Source: Porticoccus sp905181945 (GTDB lineage: Bacteria > Pseudomonadota > Gammaproteobacteria > Pseudomonadales > Porticoccaceae). From it: a stretch of 64,000 bases of DNA. The position numbers and the translations under genes were made by a program. The notes beneath the pieces were generated by a model that ran no database searches, was not told the origin of the DNA, and saw nothing but the letters and a program-made list of their open reading frames with translations. Below, piece by piece: positions 1-7,749 of this stretch (its first letter is position 1; the number at the start of each line of letters is the position of its first letter). The stretch lies in NCBI RefSeq assembly GCF_047729555.1, contig NZ_CP159825.1, positions 558,001 through 622,000 of the forward strand, written 5' to 3'.

Positions 1-441
1 ACCTAAACCACCACAAATAAAACCAGCTACAAGACTGCCTGTTAGTAGAGGGAGCCATATCAACTTGCCTTGACCAATTGCCCAGCTCCATGATAGCTCA
101 ATGGTAAAGGCTGTAAATTCCAACCCAAGCAGAAGAACGCCAATACCATAAGTAAACATAAATAATGGTGCAATAGTTAAAGGGTTGCTAATCCATACAA
201 GTGCAACAGCCACAGGTAGGTTGCTGCGAAAAAAAAAGGCAAGCAGGGCCACAAGAATTGTTTGGCCAGGTATGGGCAAAAAAGCAACAAAAAGGCCAAT
301 AAAAAATGAAGTCGATATAGATACTCTATTTATGTGAAATAAATTAGGATCCATAAACAAGGGCCCCATCCATTTAATAGCACGGCTATTTAAAATTTTA
401 TGAGGAGCTGGAAGCCAGCGGTTTAGGAATTTTTTGGGCAT
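1..441 (-). CDS. DUF2062 family membrane protein (3' end cut by window edge)
   Basis: The reading frame starts at an ATG (complement of 439-441) and stays open for 147 codons to the window edge, so the C-terminus is missing. The N-terminus MPKKFLNRWLPAPHKI is basic and is followed by segments rich in hydrophobic residues, including FFIGLFVAFLPIPGQT. This proline/glycine-rich membrane signature is typical of DUF2062 proteins, small inner-membrane proteins of unknown function. The stretch IWISNPLTIAPLFMFTYGIG-like region (about residues 80-100) also matches the family pattern. No role can be inferred beyond membrane location. The assignment rests on my recognition of the motif pattern, not on a search. 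Confidence 0.8.
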   Translation of the reverse strand, partial: MPKKFLNRWLPAPHKILNSRAIKWMGPLFMDPNLFHINRVSISTSFFIGLFVAFLPIPGQTILVALLAFFFRSNLPVAVALVWISNPLTIAPLFMFTYGIGVLLLGLEFTAFTIELSWSWAIGQGKLIWLPLLTGSLVAGFICGGLG

Positions 442-815
442 ACATAAATAGTCTGTATGGTTGAAGTTAGAGCCTGATTATGACTATTTTTTCCTGCACA
501 CACTACCGATTATGTTGATTCTGCAGCAGATAAAAGACTAACAATGATGTGTGTGCAATAATGGATATGGCAAAAATATAAGATTAATCAAGTGCTGGCA
601 GATTTTTTAAAGAAAAAAACCATTTTTTCTTTTCAAGAAATAGAGCCTTATTAGGTTAAAATTCTTAATGATTATTTTTTGTAGCTGTTAATTTTTTTTA
701 AATAAAAAAGTAATATTTTTCTTGACGATATGCAATTTTAAGCCTGTTTATTGCAAATATAAGTTGTAGTTTTTTACCGCTACGGTGCTTTATGTCGAGA
801 TAGAGAAATTTCGGC
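442..815. other. AT-rich intergenic region with inverted repeats, no gene seen
   Basis: These 374 bases lie between two divergently oriented genes, and I find no convincing reading frame in them. There is a perfect 9-base inverted repeat (TGCACACAC at 495-503 and GTGTGTGCA at 549-557, 45 bases apart). There is also an A/T-only hairpin (AAAGAAAAAA at 609-618 and TTTTTTCTTT at 623-632). A TTGACG at 722-727 could be a -35 box for the small downstream gene, but no good -10 sits at the right spacing. Promoters in both directions are expected here on position alone. Confidence 0.5.
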
Positions 816-992
816 ATGGGTAAAGATAATGACTTGAGTGATGATACCTTTGATGCAGAAGATTATTTTACCGAAGCAAAAGCAATAATTACCTCAGCTG
901 CGTTTGAAGCGGATGTCAGGCGCAGACTTGAGGATCAGCTAGAAGGATTGCGGCTACAAAAATTTATTCAAGATTATCATTTTGATATGTAA
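816..992 (+). CDS. small acidic/basic protein, PA3496 family-like
   Basis: This is a 58-residue open frame starting ATG at 816 and ending TAA at 990-992. The first 20 residues are acidic (DDTFDAEDYF). The rest forms a likely charged helix with RRRLEDQLEGLRLQK around residues 36-50, ending in YHFDM. Small proteins with an acidic head and an R-R-x-L-E-D-x-L-E-x-x-R-L motif occur in Pseudomonas and relatives as the PA3496 family, described as putative envelope integrity proteins. No signal peptide or membrane segment is visible. The function is not known. The start has only a weak ribosome-binding site, and the gene stands alone upstream of the ccm operon. Confidence 0.6.
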   Translation: MGKDNDLSDDTFDAEDYFTEAKAIITSAAFEADVRRRLEDQLEGLRLQKFIQDYHFDM

Positions 993-1142
993 ATTTTTAG
1001 GGCATTTTTAGGGTCACTTCAATTCTTTAGTTGTCTTTTGCCTTCTTCATGCCAGCATTTTTTGGCATAATAAACACTTAACTTACAGCTAGGCTACAAT
1101 CTGTTGTCTGACACAAATGCTTTTGCGTCCAATTCATCTTTA

Positions 1143-1769
1143 ATGGGTATTCTCACTCTTAGGGATATTGAGTTTCATCGAAATGAAAATCTATTATTTT
1201 CAGGCATTAATGCGAGCCTCGAGTTTGGTGATATCTTGCAAATCGAAGGGCCAAATGGCTCCGGAAAAACTACACTATTGCGCTTGATTACTATGGCTTT
1301 AAGTCCTTACTTGGGGGAAATTACCTGGCAGGGAGAAAATGTAACCTATATTCGCGAAAGGTATCTAAAAAATGTGCTGTTTCTTGGTCACCAGCCAGGA
1401 TTGAATGAATCATTGTCTGCTGAGGAAAATTTAATTTGGTGGCGTAGGTTAAATAAAAGTAATTCTTTGTCTGATTCTGATGCATTAAAACGTACGGGTT
1501 TGATTAAATATAAGAGTATCGCTTGTTCTCACTTGTCGGCTGGTCAGGTGCGTCGAGCTGCATTAGCAAGACTTCATGTTGCCGAAGCCAAGCTATGGAT
1601 CCTTGATGAGCCATTTTCTGCTCTTGATAAAGAGGGCTCGAGAGAATTAAAAATATTGATTCTTGATCACTTAAACAGGGGCGGCATTGTGGTTCTTTCA
1701 ACACATCATGATTTAGAAATCAAAAATATGAAGCGCATTTCATTAGTTTCTTCTCGTCAGGCATGTTGA
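1143..1769 (+). CDS. ccmA: cytochrome c maturation ABC transporter ATP-binding subunit CcmA
   Basis: CcmA is the ATPase of the CcmABCD complex that releases holo-CcmE (haem chaperone) at the inner membrane. The 208-residue protein shows a Walker A motif GPNGSGKTT (about residues 36-44), the ABC signature LSAGQVRRAALARL, and a Walker B region LWILDEPFSALD followed by the H-loop STHHD. The ATG at 1143 gives MGILTLRDIEF, which lines up with the usual CcmA N-terminus. A TTG at 1104 would add 13 residues and has an AGG about 10 bases upstream, so it cannot be excluded. The gene opens the ccm operon and its end overlaps ccmB by a few bases. Confidence 0.93.
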   Translation: MGILTLRDIEFHRNENLLFSGINASLEFGDILQIEGPNGSGKTTLLRLITMALSPYLGEITWQGENVTYIRERYLKNVLFLGHQPGLNESLSAEENLIWWRRLNKSNSLSDSDALKRTGLIKYKSIACSHLSAGQVRRAALARLHVAEAKLWILDEPFSALDKEGSRELKILILDHLNRGGIVVLSTHHDLEIKNMKRISLVSSRQAC

Positions 1770-2443
1770 TAATGAATACAGGTTTTATGGTAATTTTTCG
1801 ACGTGACTTGCTAGTAGCAATACGTCATCGAGGCGATCTTGCTAATCCTGTAATTTTCTTTTTTATAGTGATAGTTTTAGTTCCTCTTGGGCTGACGCCA
1901 GAGTCAAGCAAGCTTAGTGAAATTGCTCCGGGTATTCTTTGGGTGATGGCTTTGCTAGCATCGCTTTTATCGTTAGATAGCTTGTTTCAGAATGACTACG
2001 ATGACGGAACTCTTGAACAAATTATTATTTTGCCCCAGCCTTTATACTTTATGGTATTAGCGAAAATAATTGTTCACTGGCTTGTCACTGGTTTGCCATT
2101 GTCACTTTTAGCGCCTATTTTAGGTATGATGTTGTCATTGCCGGATGCAGGTTACCCAGCCTTAGTGTTGAGTCTTTTGATGGGAACTGCAATCTTAAGT
2201 TTGCTTGGAGCTGTTGGGGCCGCTTTAACTCTACCCTTGGGCAAAGAGGGGCTTTTACTACCTTTAATCGTTATGCCTCTTTATATGCCAGTATTAATTT
2301 TTGGAGCTAATTCAGTTCAACTCGCAATTAATGGATTTTCTGTAATAGGTCCGTTAGCGACAATAGGATCATTGTTAGCTTTGTCGTTGATAGTTGCGCC
2401 CTATGTAACTGCAGGTGCATTGCGATTAAGTATTCAGGGGTGA
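1763..2443 (+). CDS. ccmB: haem exporter protein CcmB
   Basis: CcmB is the membrane permease partner of CcmA in the CcmABCD haem-handling complex. The 226-residue protein (usual length about 220) is strongly hydrophobic with roughly six membrane segments. The N-terminal FRRDLLVAIRHRGDLANP and the loop NDYDDGTLEQIIILPQPL are typical of the family. It ends with a C-terminal TAGALRLSIQG. The start overlaps the ccmA stop; an alternative ATG at 1772 would remove three residues and fits about as well. It is translationally coupled with ccmA by position. Confidence 0.93.
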   Translation: MLIMNTGFMVIFRRDLLVAIRHRGDLANPVIFFFIVIVLVPLGLTPESSKLSEIAPGILWVMALLASLLSLDSLFQNDYDDGTLEQIIILPQPLYFMVLAKIIVHWLVTGLPLSLLAPILGMMLSLPDAGYPALVLSLLMGTAILSLLGAVGAALTLPLGKEGLLLPLIVMPLYMPVLIFGANSVQLAINGFSVIGPLATIGSLLALSLIVAPYVTAGALRLSIQG

Positions 2444-2477
2444 TTTAAATGTTAAGCAAAAAAGGCTAAACGTAGAT

Positions 2478-3230
2478 ATGTGGCAGTGGTTTCATCGACT
2501 AGCTTCACCCCGCTGGTTTTATCAAGCTAGCGGTAAATTCCTGCCTTGGATTTCCATGTTGGGGTTATTTTTTATCTCTCTAGGTTTGGTTTGGGGTCTC
2601 GGTTTCGCGCCCCAAGATGCCAAACAGGGGAATAGTTTCCGTATTATTTATATTCACGTTCCATCGTCTTTCCTCGCCTTGGTGGGTTATTACATAATGG
2701 CAGCTGCAGGAGCAATTGCCATTATATGGAAGATAAAACTTGCAGATATGGTTATGAAGGCAGCTGCGCCAATTGGCGCAGCTTTTACCTTTGTGGCCCT
2801 TTTGACAGGTGCCATTTGGGGGAAACCCACTTGGGGAACCTACTGGATATGGGATGCACGAATTACATCTATGTTGATCCTATTTTTTCTATATCTCGGG
2901 GTGATTATTCTTCAGAGCTCATATGAACATAAAGGATTATCTAGCAAAGCAGCAGCTTTACTGGCTTTAGTGGGGACGGTCAATATTCCTATTATTTATA
3001 AATCAGTAGATTGGTGGTATACACTGCATCAACCCGCTACTATTAGATTTACTGAAGCACCCTCTATGCACCCTGATATGTTCCAGCCCTTGCTGGTCAT
3101 GATTGTTGGGTTTTATTTTCTTTATGCGATAGCCCTAGTTGCCAGTATTCGTGTTGAGATACTCCATAGAGAGCGTCGCACCAAATGGGTTCAAGATCTT
3201 GTGTTCACGAATAAGAATAATGATCCTTAA
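2478..3230 (+). CDS. ccmC: haem lyase/exporter subunit CcmC
   Basis: CcmC delivers haem to the chaperone CcmE on the periplasmic side of the inner membrane. The 250-residue protein has six hydrophobic segments. It carries the tryptophan-rich WWD-type motif WGTYWIWDARITS (about residues 115-127), and conserved histidines lie in the periplasmic loops IHVPSS and TLHQPA. The length matches E. coli CcmC (about 245). It follows ccmB after 34 bases and is followed by ccmD, the normal order. Confidence 0.96.
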   Translation: MWQWFHRLASPRWFYQASGKFLPWISMLGLFFISLGLVWGLGFAPQDAKQGNSFRIIYIHVPSSFLALVGYYIMAAAGAIAIIWKIKLADMVMKAAAPIGAAFTFVALLTGAIWGKPTWGTYWIWDARITSMLILFFLYLGVIILQSSYEHKGLSSKAAALLALVGTVNIPIIYKSVDWWYTLHQPATIRFTEAPSMHPDMFQPLLVMIVGFYFLYAIALVASIRVEILHRERRTKWVQDLVFTNKNNDP

Positions 3231-3284
3231 TCTAGCTATGCGTAAGGTTTAATCTTATGAAATCTCGGTTTATAGGCGATAATA

Positions 3285-3470
3285 ATGTTTCAGTTCGAGA
3301 ATTTTAACGATTTTTTGTATATGGGGGGCCACGGCTACTATGTCTGGGTTGCTTATTTTTCATCACTGGGTGTACTGGCTTTTTTGCTTGTCGCTCCCTT
3401 TTTTCGCAAAAAAAATATAATTAAAGAGATAAAGAAACAGCGTCATTATGATTCCACTGGATATTCGTAG
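3285..3470 (+). CDS. ccmD: haem exporter accessory protein CcmD
   Basis: CcmD is a small single-span membrane protein that helps release CcmE from the CcmABC complex. The 61-residue frame has the typical N-terminal F-x-x-F-x-x-F-L-x-M-G-G-H-G motif (residues 4-17). One membrane helix follows (VWVAYFSSLGVLAFLLVAPF), and then a basic tail (RKKNIIKEIKKQ). It sits between ccmC and ccmE as in other gammaproteobacteria. Its small size makes the sequence match alone modest, but position and motif together make the call firm. Confidence 0.93.
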   Translation: MFQFENFNDFLYMGGHGYYVWVAYFSSLGVLAFLLVAPFFRKKNIIKEIKKQRHYDSTGYS

Positions 3471-3543
3471 GTATTGATGCCTGTTGATTTTTTTCGAATA
3501 GATAAAAAATCTCTATTTGTCAGTTCTATTTTGAGAGAAACTT

Positions 3544-4017
3544 ATGCACCCCTTAAGACGTTATCGCCTAACTATGGTAATTTTTATTGTTGTGATGACT
3601 TCTATTGCAGTCGGTTTGATGAGTTTTGCTTTACGGAAAAATATTAATCTTTTTTATACCCCCTCAAGTGTAGTTCTTGGTGAGGCTCCGATAAACGTAA
3701 ATATTCGTGTAGGCGGAATGGTTGTAGAGGGAAGTTTGATCCGAGCCGAAGACTCGTTGCTAAGCATTTTCAAGGTAACAGATGGGGTTTCAGAAGTTAA
3801 AGTGCAGCATGAAGGCATCCTTCCTGATATGTTTGCTGAGGGCGGCGGCGCCGTAGCGACAGGAAAACTTGATGAGAATTTTATCTTTATTGCATCTACA
3901 GTTTTGGCCAAACATGATGAAAATTACATGCCTCCAGAAGTGACTTTTGCCATGGATGAAGCTCGTCTGCATACTAAAAAATTAAATTCTGAGGCTGGTA
4001 GCCTGAACAATAACTAA
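3544..4017 (+). CDS. ccmE: cytochrome c-type biogenesis haem chaperone CcmE
   Basis: CcmE binds haem covalently in the periplasm and passes it to the CcmFH lyase. The 157-residue protein has a basic N-terminus (MHPLRRYRL) and one membrane anchor at about residues 10-30. A beta-barrel OB-fold domain then contains VGGMVVEGS and YxGxLPDxFxEG-like (HEGILPDMFAEG) motifs. The haem-binding histidine lies in LAKHDENYMPPE, near residue 124, with the conserved tyrosine four residues later. All key residues are present. The gene follows ccmD after 73 bases. Confidence 0.97.
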   Translation: MHPLRRYRLTMVIFIVVMTSIAVGLMSFALRKNINLFYTPSSVVLGEAPINVNIRVGGMVVEGSLIRAEDSLLSIFKVTDGVSEVKVQHEGILPDMFAEGGGAVATGKLDENFIFIASTVLAKHDENYMPPEVTFAMDEARLHTKKLNSEAGSLNNN

Positions 4018-4069
4018 GACTCCGCTTGAATCCTGTCGACAAACAGGGGTATAGCTATAGGATAAAATA

Positions 4070-6022
4070 ATGATAGCTGAATACGGCCATTTTGCATTAA
4101 TACTTGCGCTAGCTTTAGCTCTCATGCAGGCAATAATTCCACAAATTGGTGCCTTTGCAGGGAATCGCCTATGGATGTCTACCGTCAGGCCTCTCGTGGC
4201 AGCACAGACTCTATTTGTGTTGATCAGCTTTGGGTGCCTAATCTTTCTTTTTCTCAATGATGACTTTTCTGTTAGATATGTTGCTGAAAACTCAAATACA
4301 CTATTACCTGATCGGTACAAGATAAGTGCGGTATGGGGCGCTCATGAGGGTTCATTATTGCTCTGGGTTTTTATCCTTGCCCTTTGGAGTTCAGCTGTAT
4401 CAATTTTCAGCGCTAACTTGCCTGCACACTTAGTTGCGAGAGTTCTAGCTGTGATGGGTTTTATTAGTGTAGGTTTCTACTTTTTTTTGCTGTTCACTTC
4501 AAACCCATTTGACAGAAGCTTACCTTTTTTCCCCAGTGAAGGGGCTGACTTAAACCCTTTATTGCAGGATGTCGGTTTGATATTTCATCCTCCTATGCTT
4601 TATATGGGCTATGTCGGACTATCTGTTGCCTTTTCTTTTTCTATTGCTGCGTTGTTGTCTGGCGACACTGATTCAGCATGGGCTCGTTGGGTCCGACCCT
4701 GGACTCTTGTTTCCTGGATATTTTTGACCCTAGGAATATCTCTGGGAAGTTGGTGGGCATATTATGAGCTTGGTTGGGGCGGATGGTGGTTTTGGGACCC
4801 AGTAGAGAATGCTTCGTTTATGCCATGGCTTGTCTGTACAGCCTTAATCCACAGCCTTTCTGCAACCGAAAAGCGCGGGGTGTTTAGGAGCTGGACATTA
4901 CTACTTGCCATTATCGCTTTTTCTCTAAGCCTCCTAGGTACTTTTTTGGTACGCTCCGGGGTGCTTACGTCAGTTCATGCTTTTGCCTCAGATCCTACTA
5001 GGGGTGTTTTTATTCTCACCTTTCTTGTTATTGTGATTGGGGGCTCGTTGTTACTTTTTGCCCTTAAGGGACCAACAAAGAACGCTCCTTCAGGGTTTTC
5101 TGATTTGTCTAAAGAGATGTTTATACTTATTAACAATCTACTTTTAATGAGCCTAACAGTTGTGATTCTTCTGGGCACATTGTACCCGTTAATTGCAGAC
5201 GTTTTAGGCTGGGGGAAAATCTCTGTTGGACCCCCTTACTTTAATTTATTTTTTGTGCCTTTAACCTTGCTTCTGGCGATTTTAATGCCGATTGGCTCTG
5301 TGTTGCGCTGGAAGAGAAGCACTACAGTCAGTGTGCGCCATTACTTTAATGGCCCCTTGGTGTGTTCGATTTTTTTAGGTGGACTATTTCCATTTTTTTA
5401 TGAAGGTTACGAACCTATTGCTGCTGTAACAGTAATGGTAGCATTATGGATTATTTTTATTACACTTAGGGATGTGTGGAGGAAATCTGCACAAACCTCT
5501 AGATCAGTCCTGCATGGACTCATTCGGCTAAATGCAAGCTATTATGGGATGGTTGTTGCTCATATTGGTGTTGCTATATGCATCATTGGTGTTGGTCTAA
5601 CAAGCACATATAGCGTACAACGTGATATTCGTATGGAGCCCGGAGATCAGGTTAATGTGGCCGGCTACCAGTTTAAATTTGTAGCCATAGGTCCCTTTAA
5701 GGGTCCAAATTATATTGCTGATCAGGCAGAGATAGCTGTCACTAGAGATGATTCTGCTGTTGCTGTACTTTATCCCCAGAAACGTCGGTATTTAGCCAGC
5801 GGTCAAACTATGACAGAGGCGTCGATAGATAGCGGGATATTCCGCGACCTATACGTAGCCTTAGGGGAACCTCTCAAAGGTGAAGCTTGGGCACTCCGCG
5901 TGTATGTAAAACCTTTTGTAATATGGATATGGCTTGGCAGTGCTTTTATCGCTTTAGGGGCATTAATAGCATTGCTAGATCGGCGTTACAGGATTAACCG
6001 AAGAAAGGCTGTCCATGCATAA
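4070..6022 (+). CDS. ccmF: haem lyase subunit CcmF
   Basis: CcmF, with CcmH and CcmI, forms the lyase that attaches haem to apocytochrome c. The 650-residue protein has about 15 membrane segments and matches the family length. It carries the WWD haem-handling motif WGGWWFWDPVENASFMPWL in its first half. The nearby WGAHEGSLLLW and FHPPMLYMGYVG histidine motifs are also typical. The C-terminal periplasmic part (PGDQVNVAGYQFKF) and the last helix are present, so the gene looks intact. It lies between ccmE and ccmG. Confidence 0.97.
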   Translation: MIAEYGHFALILALALALMQAIIPQIGAFAGNRLWMSTVRPLVAAQTLFVLISFGCLIFLFLNDDFSVRYVAENSNTLLPDRYKISAVWGAHEGSLLLWVFILALWSSAVSIFSANLPAHLVARVLAVMGFISVGFYFFLLFTSNPFDRSLPFFPSEGADLNPLLQDVGLIFHPPMLYMGYVGLSVAFSFSIAALLSGDTDSAWARWVRPWTLVSWIFLTLGISLGSWWAYYELGWGGWWFWDPVENASFMPWLVCTALIHSLSATEKRGVFRSWTLLLAIIAFSLSLLGTFLVRSGVLTSVHAFASDPTRGVFILTFLVIVIGGSLLLFALKGPTKNAPSGFSDLSKEMFILINNLLLMSLTVVILLGTLYPLIADVLGWGKISVGPPYFNLFFVPLTLLLAILMPIGSVLRWKRSTTVSVRHYFNGPLVCSIFLGGLFPFFYEGYEPIAAVTVMVALWIIFITLRDVWRKSAQTSRSVLHGLIRLNASYYGMVVAHIGVAICIIGVGLTSTYSVQRDIRMEPGDQVNVAGYQFKFVAIGPFKGPNYIADQAEIAVTRDDSAVAVLYPQKRRYLASGQTMTEASIDSGIFRDLYVALGEPLKGEAWALRVYVKPFVIWIWLGSAFIALGALIALLDRRYRINRRKAVHA

Positions 6023-6076
6023 CATTACAGAAAATAATATGCTTTGGCGGGAGTCACACAAAATGATAAAACTCAT

Positions 6077-6613
6077 ATGGTGCAGTTAGTGTATAGACTG
6101 AAACTTTTCCTACCCCTGTTGATCTTCATCATAGTTGCTGTATTCCTAGTAGTTGCATTAGGTCGTGATCCTAATGCTATGCCTTCTGCATTGCTGGATC
6201 GCTCTGTTCCTGAATTCTCTTTACGTGTTTTGGGTGACGAGGATCGATATGTAGGTCAGGAAATTTTTTTAGGCGAACCGTCATTACTGAATGTATGGGC
6301 TACTTGGTGTTTTTCATGCAGAATTGAACACTCGTATTTACTCAAGCTTTCTTCGCAAGGCGTCCGTATTGTTGGTCTAAACTATAAGGATAATGGGAAA
6401 AAAGCTAAGAACTGGCTGCTTGAAATGAAGGACCCTTATGCTTTAAGCATTATTGATAACATTGGTAGATTTGCTATGAATCTAGGTGTCTTTGGCGCCC
6501 CTGAGACCTATTTGATAGACGGAATGGGTATAATTAGATACAAGCATGTTGGGGTGATAGATGATCGTATTTGGTATGACCATCTTCTTCCTGTTTGGGA
6601 GAGCATTAAGTAG
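6077..6613 (+). CDS. ccmG: periplasmic thiol:disulfide oxidoreductase CcmG/DsbE
   Basis: CcmG is a membrane-anchored thioredoxin-like protein that reduces the cysteines of apocytochrome c (via CcmH) before haem attachment. From the ATG at 6077 it has 178 residues. A single N-terminal membrane anchor (LFLPLLIFIIVAVFLVVAL) is followed by a thioredoxin fold with active site WATWCFSCRIEH, and the conserved cis-proline region GVFGAPETYLID is present. The active site is C-F-S-C; CcmG proteins more often have C-P-T-C or C-V-S-C, a tolerable variation. A TTG at 6044 would extend the protein by 11 residues. An octamer repeat array begins 43 bases after the stop. Confidence 0.93.
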   Translation: MVQLVYRLKLFLPLLIFIIVAVFLVVALGRDPNAMPSALLDRSVPEFSLRVLGDEDRYVGQEIFLGEPSLLNVWATWCFSCRIEHSYLLKLSSQGVRIVGLNYKDNGKKAKNWLLEMKDPYALSIIDNIGRFAMNLGVFGAPETYLIDGMGIIRYKHVGVIDDRIWYDHLLPVWESIK

Positions 6614-6655
6614 ATTTATTAAAACAATTGACAAAAATCAATAAGATTTAAAATT

Positions 6656-6800
6656 TGCTTACATGCTTACATGCTTACATGCTTACATGCTTACATGCTT
6701 ACATGCTTACATGCTTACATGCTTACATGCTTACATGCTTACATGCTTACATGCTTACATGCTTACATGCTTACATGCTTACATGCTTACATGCTTACAT
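6656..6800 (+). repeat. perfect tandem array of 18 octanucleotides (TGCTTACA)
   Basis: An uninterrupted array of the 8-base unit TGCTTACA runs for 145 bases (18 full copies plus one base), with no mismatch that I can see. It fills the space between ccmG and the carboxymuconolactone-decarboxylase-like gene. Because 8 is not a multiple of 3, three units encode an 8-residue peptide repeat (MLTCLHAY). The forward strand is therefore open in all frames while the reverse strand contains TAA. A TAA at 6800-6802 closes the frame of the downstream gene immediately after the array. Perfect short arrays of this kind are prone to slipped-strand length change. Confidence 0.98.
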
Positions 6801-6823
6801 AAATGCCTAAAAAGGGGAAAAGA

Positions 6824-7192
6824 ATGGCTCATGAGAATTATCAAAAAGGTATGGCCACCCGTCGTCAAGTTATGGGGGATAAATTTGTTGATAAAGCAAT
6901 GGATTCTGTTACAGATTTTAGCAAACCTGTGCAGGATTATATCAATGAGAACTGCTGGGGGGCTATTTGGAGCAGAGAGACGCTACCATTAAAAATACGT
7001 AGCGTTATCACTATAGCAGTATTGGCCGCACTAAAATCCCCGATAGAGCTTAAAGGCCATATTCGTGGCGCAATTAATAATGGTTGCTCCAAAGAAGAAA
7101 TACAGGAAATACTGTTGCATACAGCACCCTACATTGGAGCCCCTGCCTTGCAAGAAGCATTTCGTGCTGCAGAAAAAGCATTTGAGGAATAA
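6824..7192 (+). CDS. carboxymuconolactone decarboxylase (CMD/AhpD-like) family protein
   Basis: This 122-residue all-helical protein resembles the PcaC/CMD family, with R-R-Q-V-M-G-D near the N-terminus and the core LPLKIRSVITIAVLAAL then GCSKEEIQEILLH and GAPALQEAFRAAE. PcaC converts 4-carboxymuconolactone in the protocatechuate pathway; many relatives have other or unknown roles. No AhpD-type CxxC pair is seen, so a peroxidase-reductase role is unlikely. The ATG at 6824 is preceded by AAAGGGGA (6811-6818) at good spacing, better than the ATG at 6803. No other aromatic-degradation gene is nearby. Its location inside the ccm operon, directly after an octamer array, is unusual and suggests insertion. 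Confidence 0.82.
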   Translation: MAHENYQKGMATRRQVMGDKFVDKAMDSVTDFSKPVQDYINENCWGAIWSRETLPLKIRSVITIAVLAALKSPIELKGHIRGAINNGCSKEEIQEILLHTAPYIGAPALQEAFRAAEKAFEE

Positions 7193-7239
7193 GACGCAAA
7201 ACGTTACATGTTGCTAATTTGTAAATCAAGGAAAAACAA

Positions 7240-7749
7240 GTGAGTAGAAGGTTATACATCACTCTGATGATATTATTATTGATGATGCCATTTGGCTCGA
7301 CCGCTTTGGCTTTAGAGGCGAGATCTTTTTCTTCAGAGCAGCTTCGCCATCGTTACCATATTTTAAGCAATGAGCTGCGTTGCCCGAAATGTCAAAATCA
7401 AAATTTAGCTGACTCAAATTCACTTATAGCTGTTGATTTAAGAGACCAAGTTTATTTTATGCTTGAAGCAGGCAAGTCCGATAACGACATTGTTAGCTTT
7501 TTGGTGGCCCGTTATGGTGACTTTGTGATGTACCGCCCCCCCCTAAAGACAACGACTTTTATTCTTTGGTTTGCCCCGGGCGCCTTATTTTTAATTAGCC
7601 TCACCTTTGTTTTTTTTATACGCCGTTCTCGTTTAGCTGAAAATCAAACTGTTGTTAAATTTAAGGCCAGTGAACAGCTTCATTTAGAGGAGCTCTTGAT
7701 GGAGACCCATAAAAATAGACACCTTGATTCCGATGGGGTCAGCAAGTGA
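7240..7749 (+). CDS. ccmH: cytochrome c-type biogenesis protein CcmH (thioredoxin-like, LRCxxC)
   Basis: CcmH helps keep the cysteines of apocytochrome c reduced and forms part of the CcmFHI lyase. The 169-residue protein starts at GTG 7240 with AAGGA seven bases upstream. It has a signal peptide (LMMPFGSTALALEA), the hallmark LRCPKCQNQNLADSNS motif near residue 47, and a membrane helix at about residues 105-125. The length is that of the short Pseudomonas-type CcmH, with the TPR part encoded separately as CcmI. Its stop overlaps the start of ccmI. Confidence 0.95.
   Translation: MSRRLYITLMILLLMMPFGSTALALEARSFSSEQLRHRYHILSNELRCPKCQNQNLADSNSLIAVDLRDQVYFMLEAGKSDNDIVSFLVARYGDFVMYRPPLKTTTFILWFAPGALFLISLTFVFFIRRSRLAENQTVVKFKASEQLHLEELLMETHKNRHLDSDGVSK

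Noticed and set aside
6656..6800. CRISPR array
   Set aside because: The units are contiguous 8-mers with no spacers and no cas genes nearby.
6663..6992. 109-residue open frame with MLTCLHAY repeats running through the octamer array
   Set aside because: It is open only because an 8-base repeat has no stop in the forward frames. After the array it runs out of frame across the CMD gene, whose own frame has a good ribosome-binding site.
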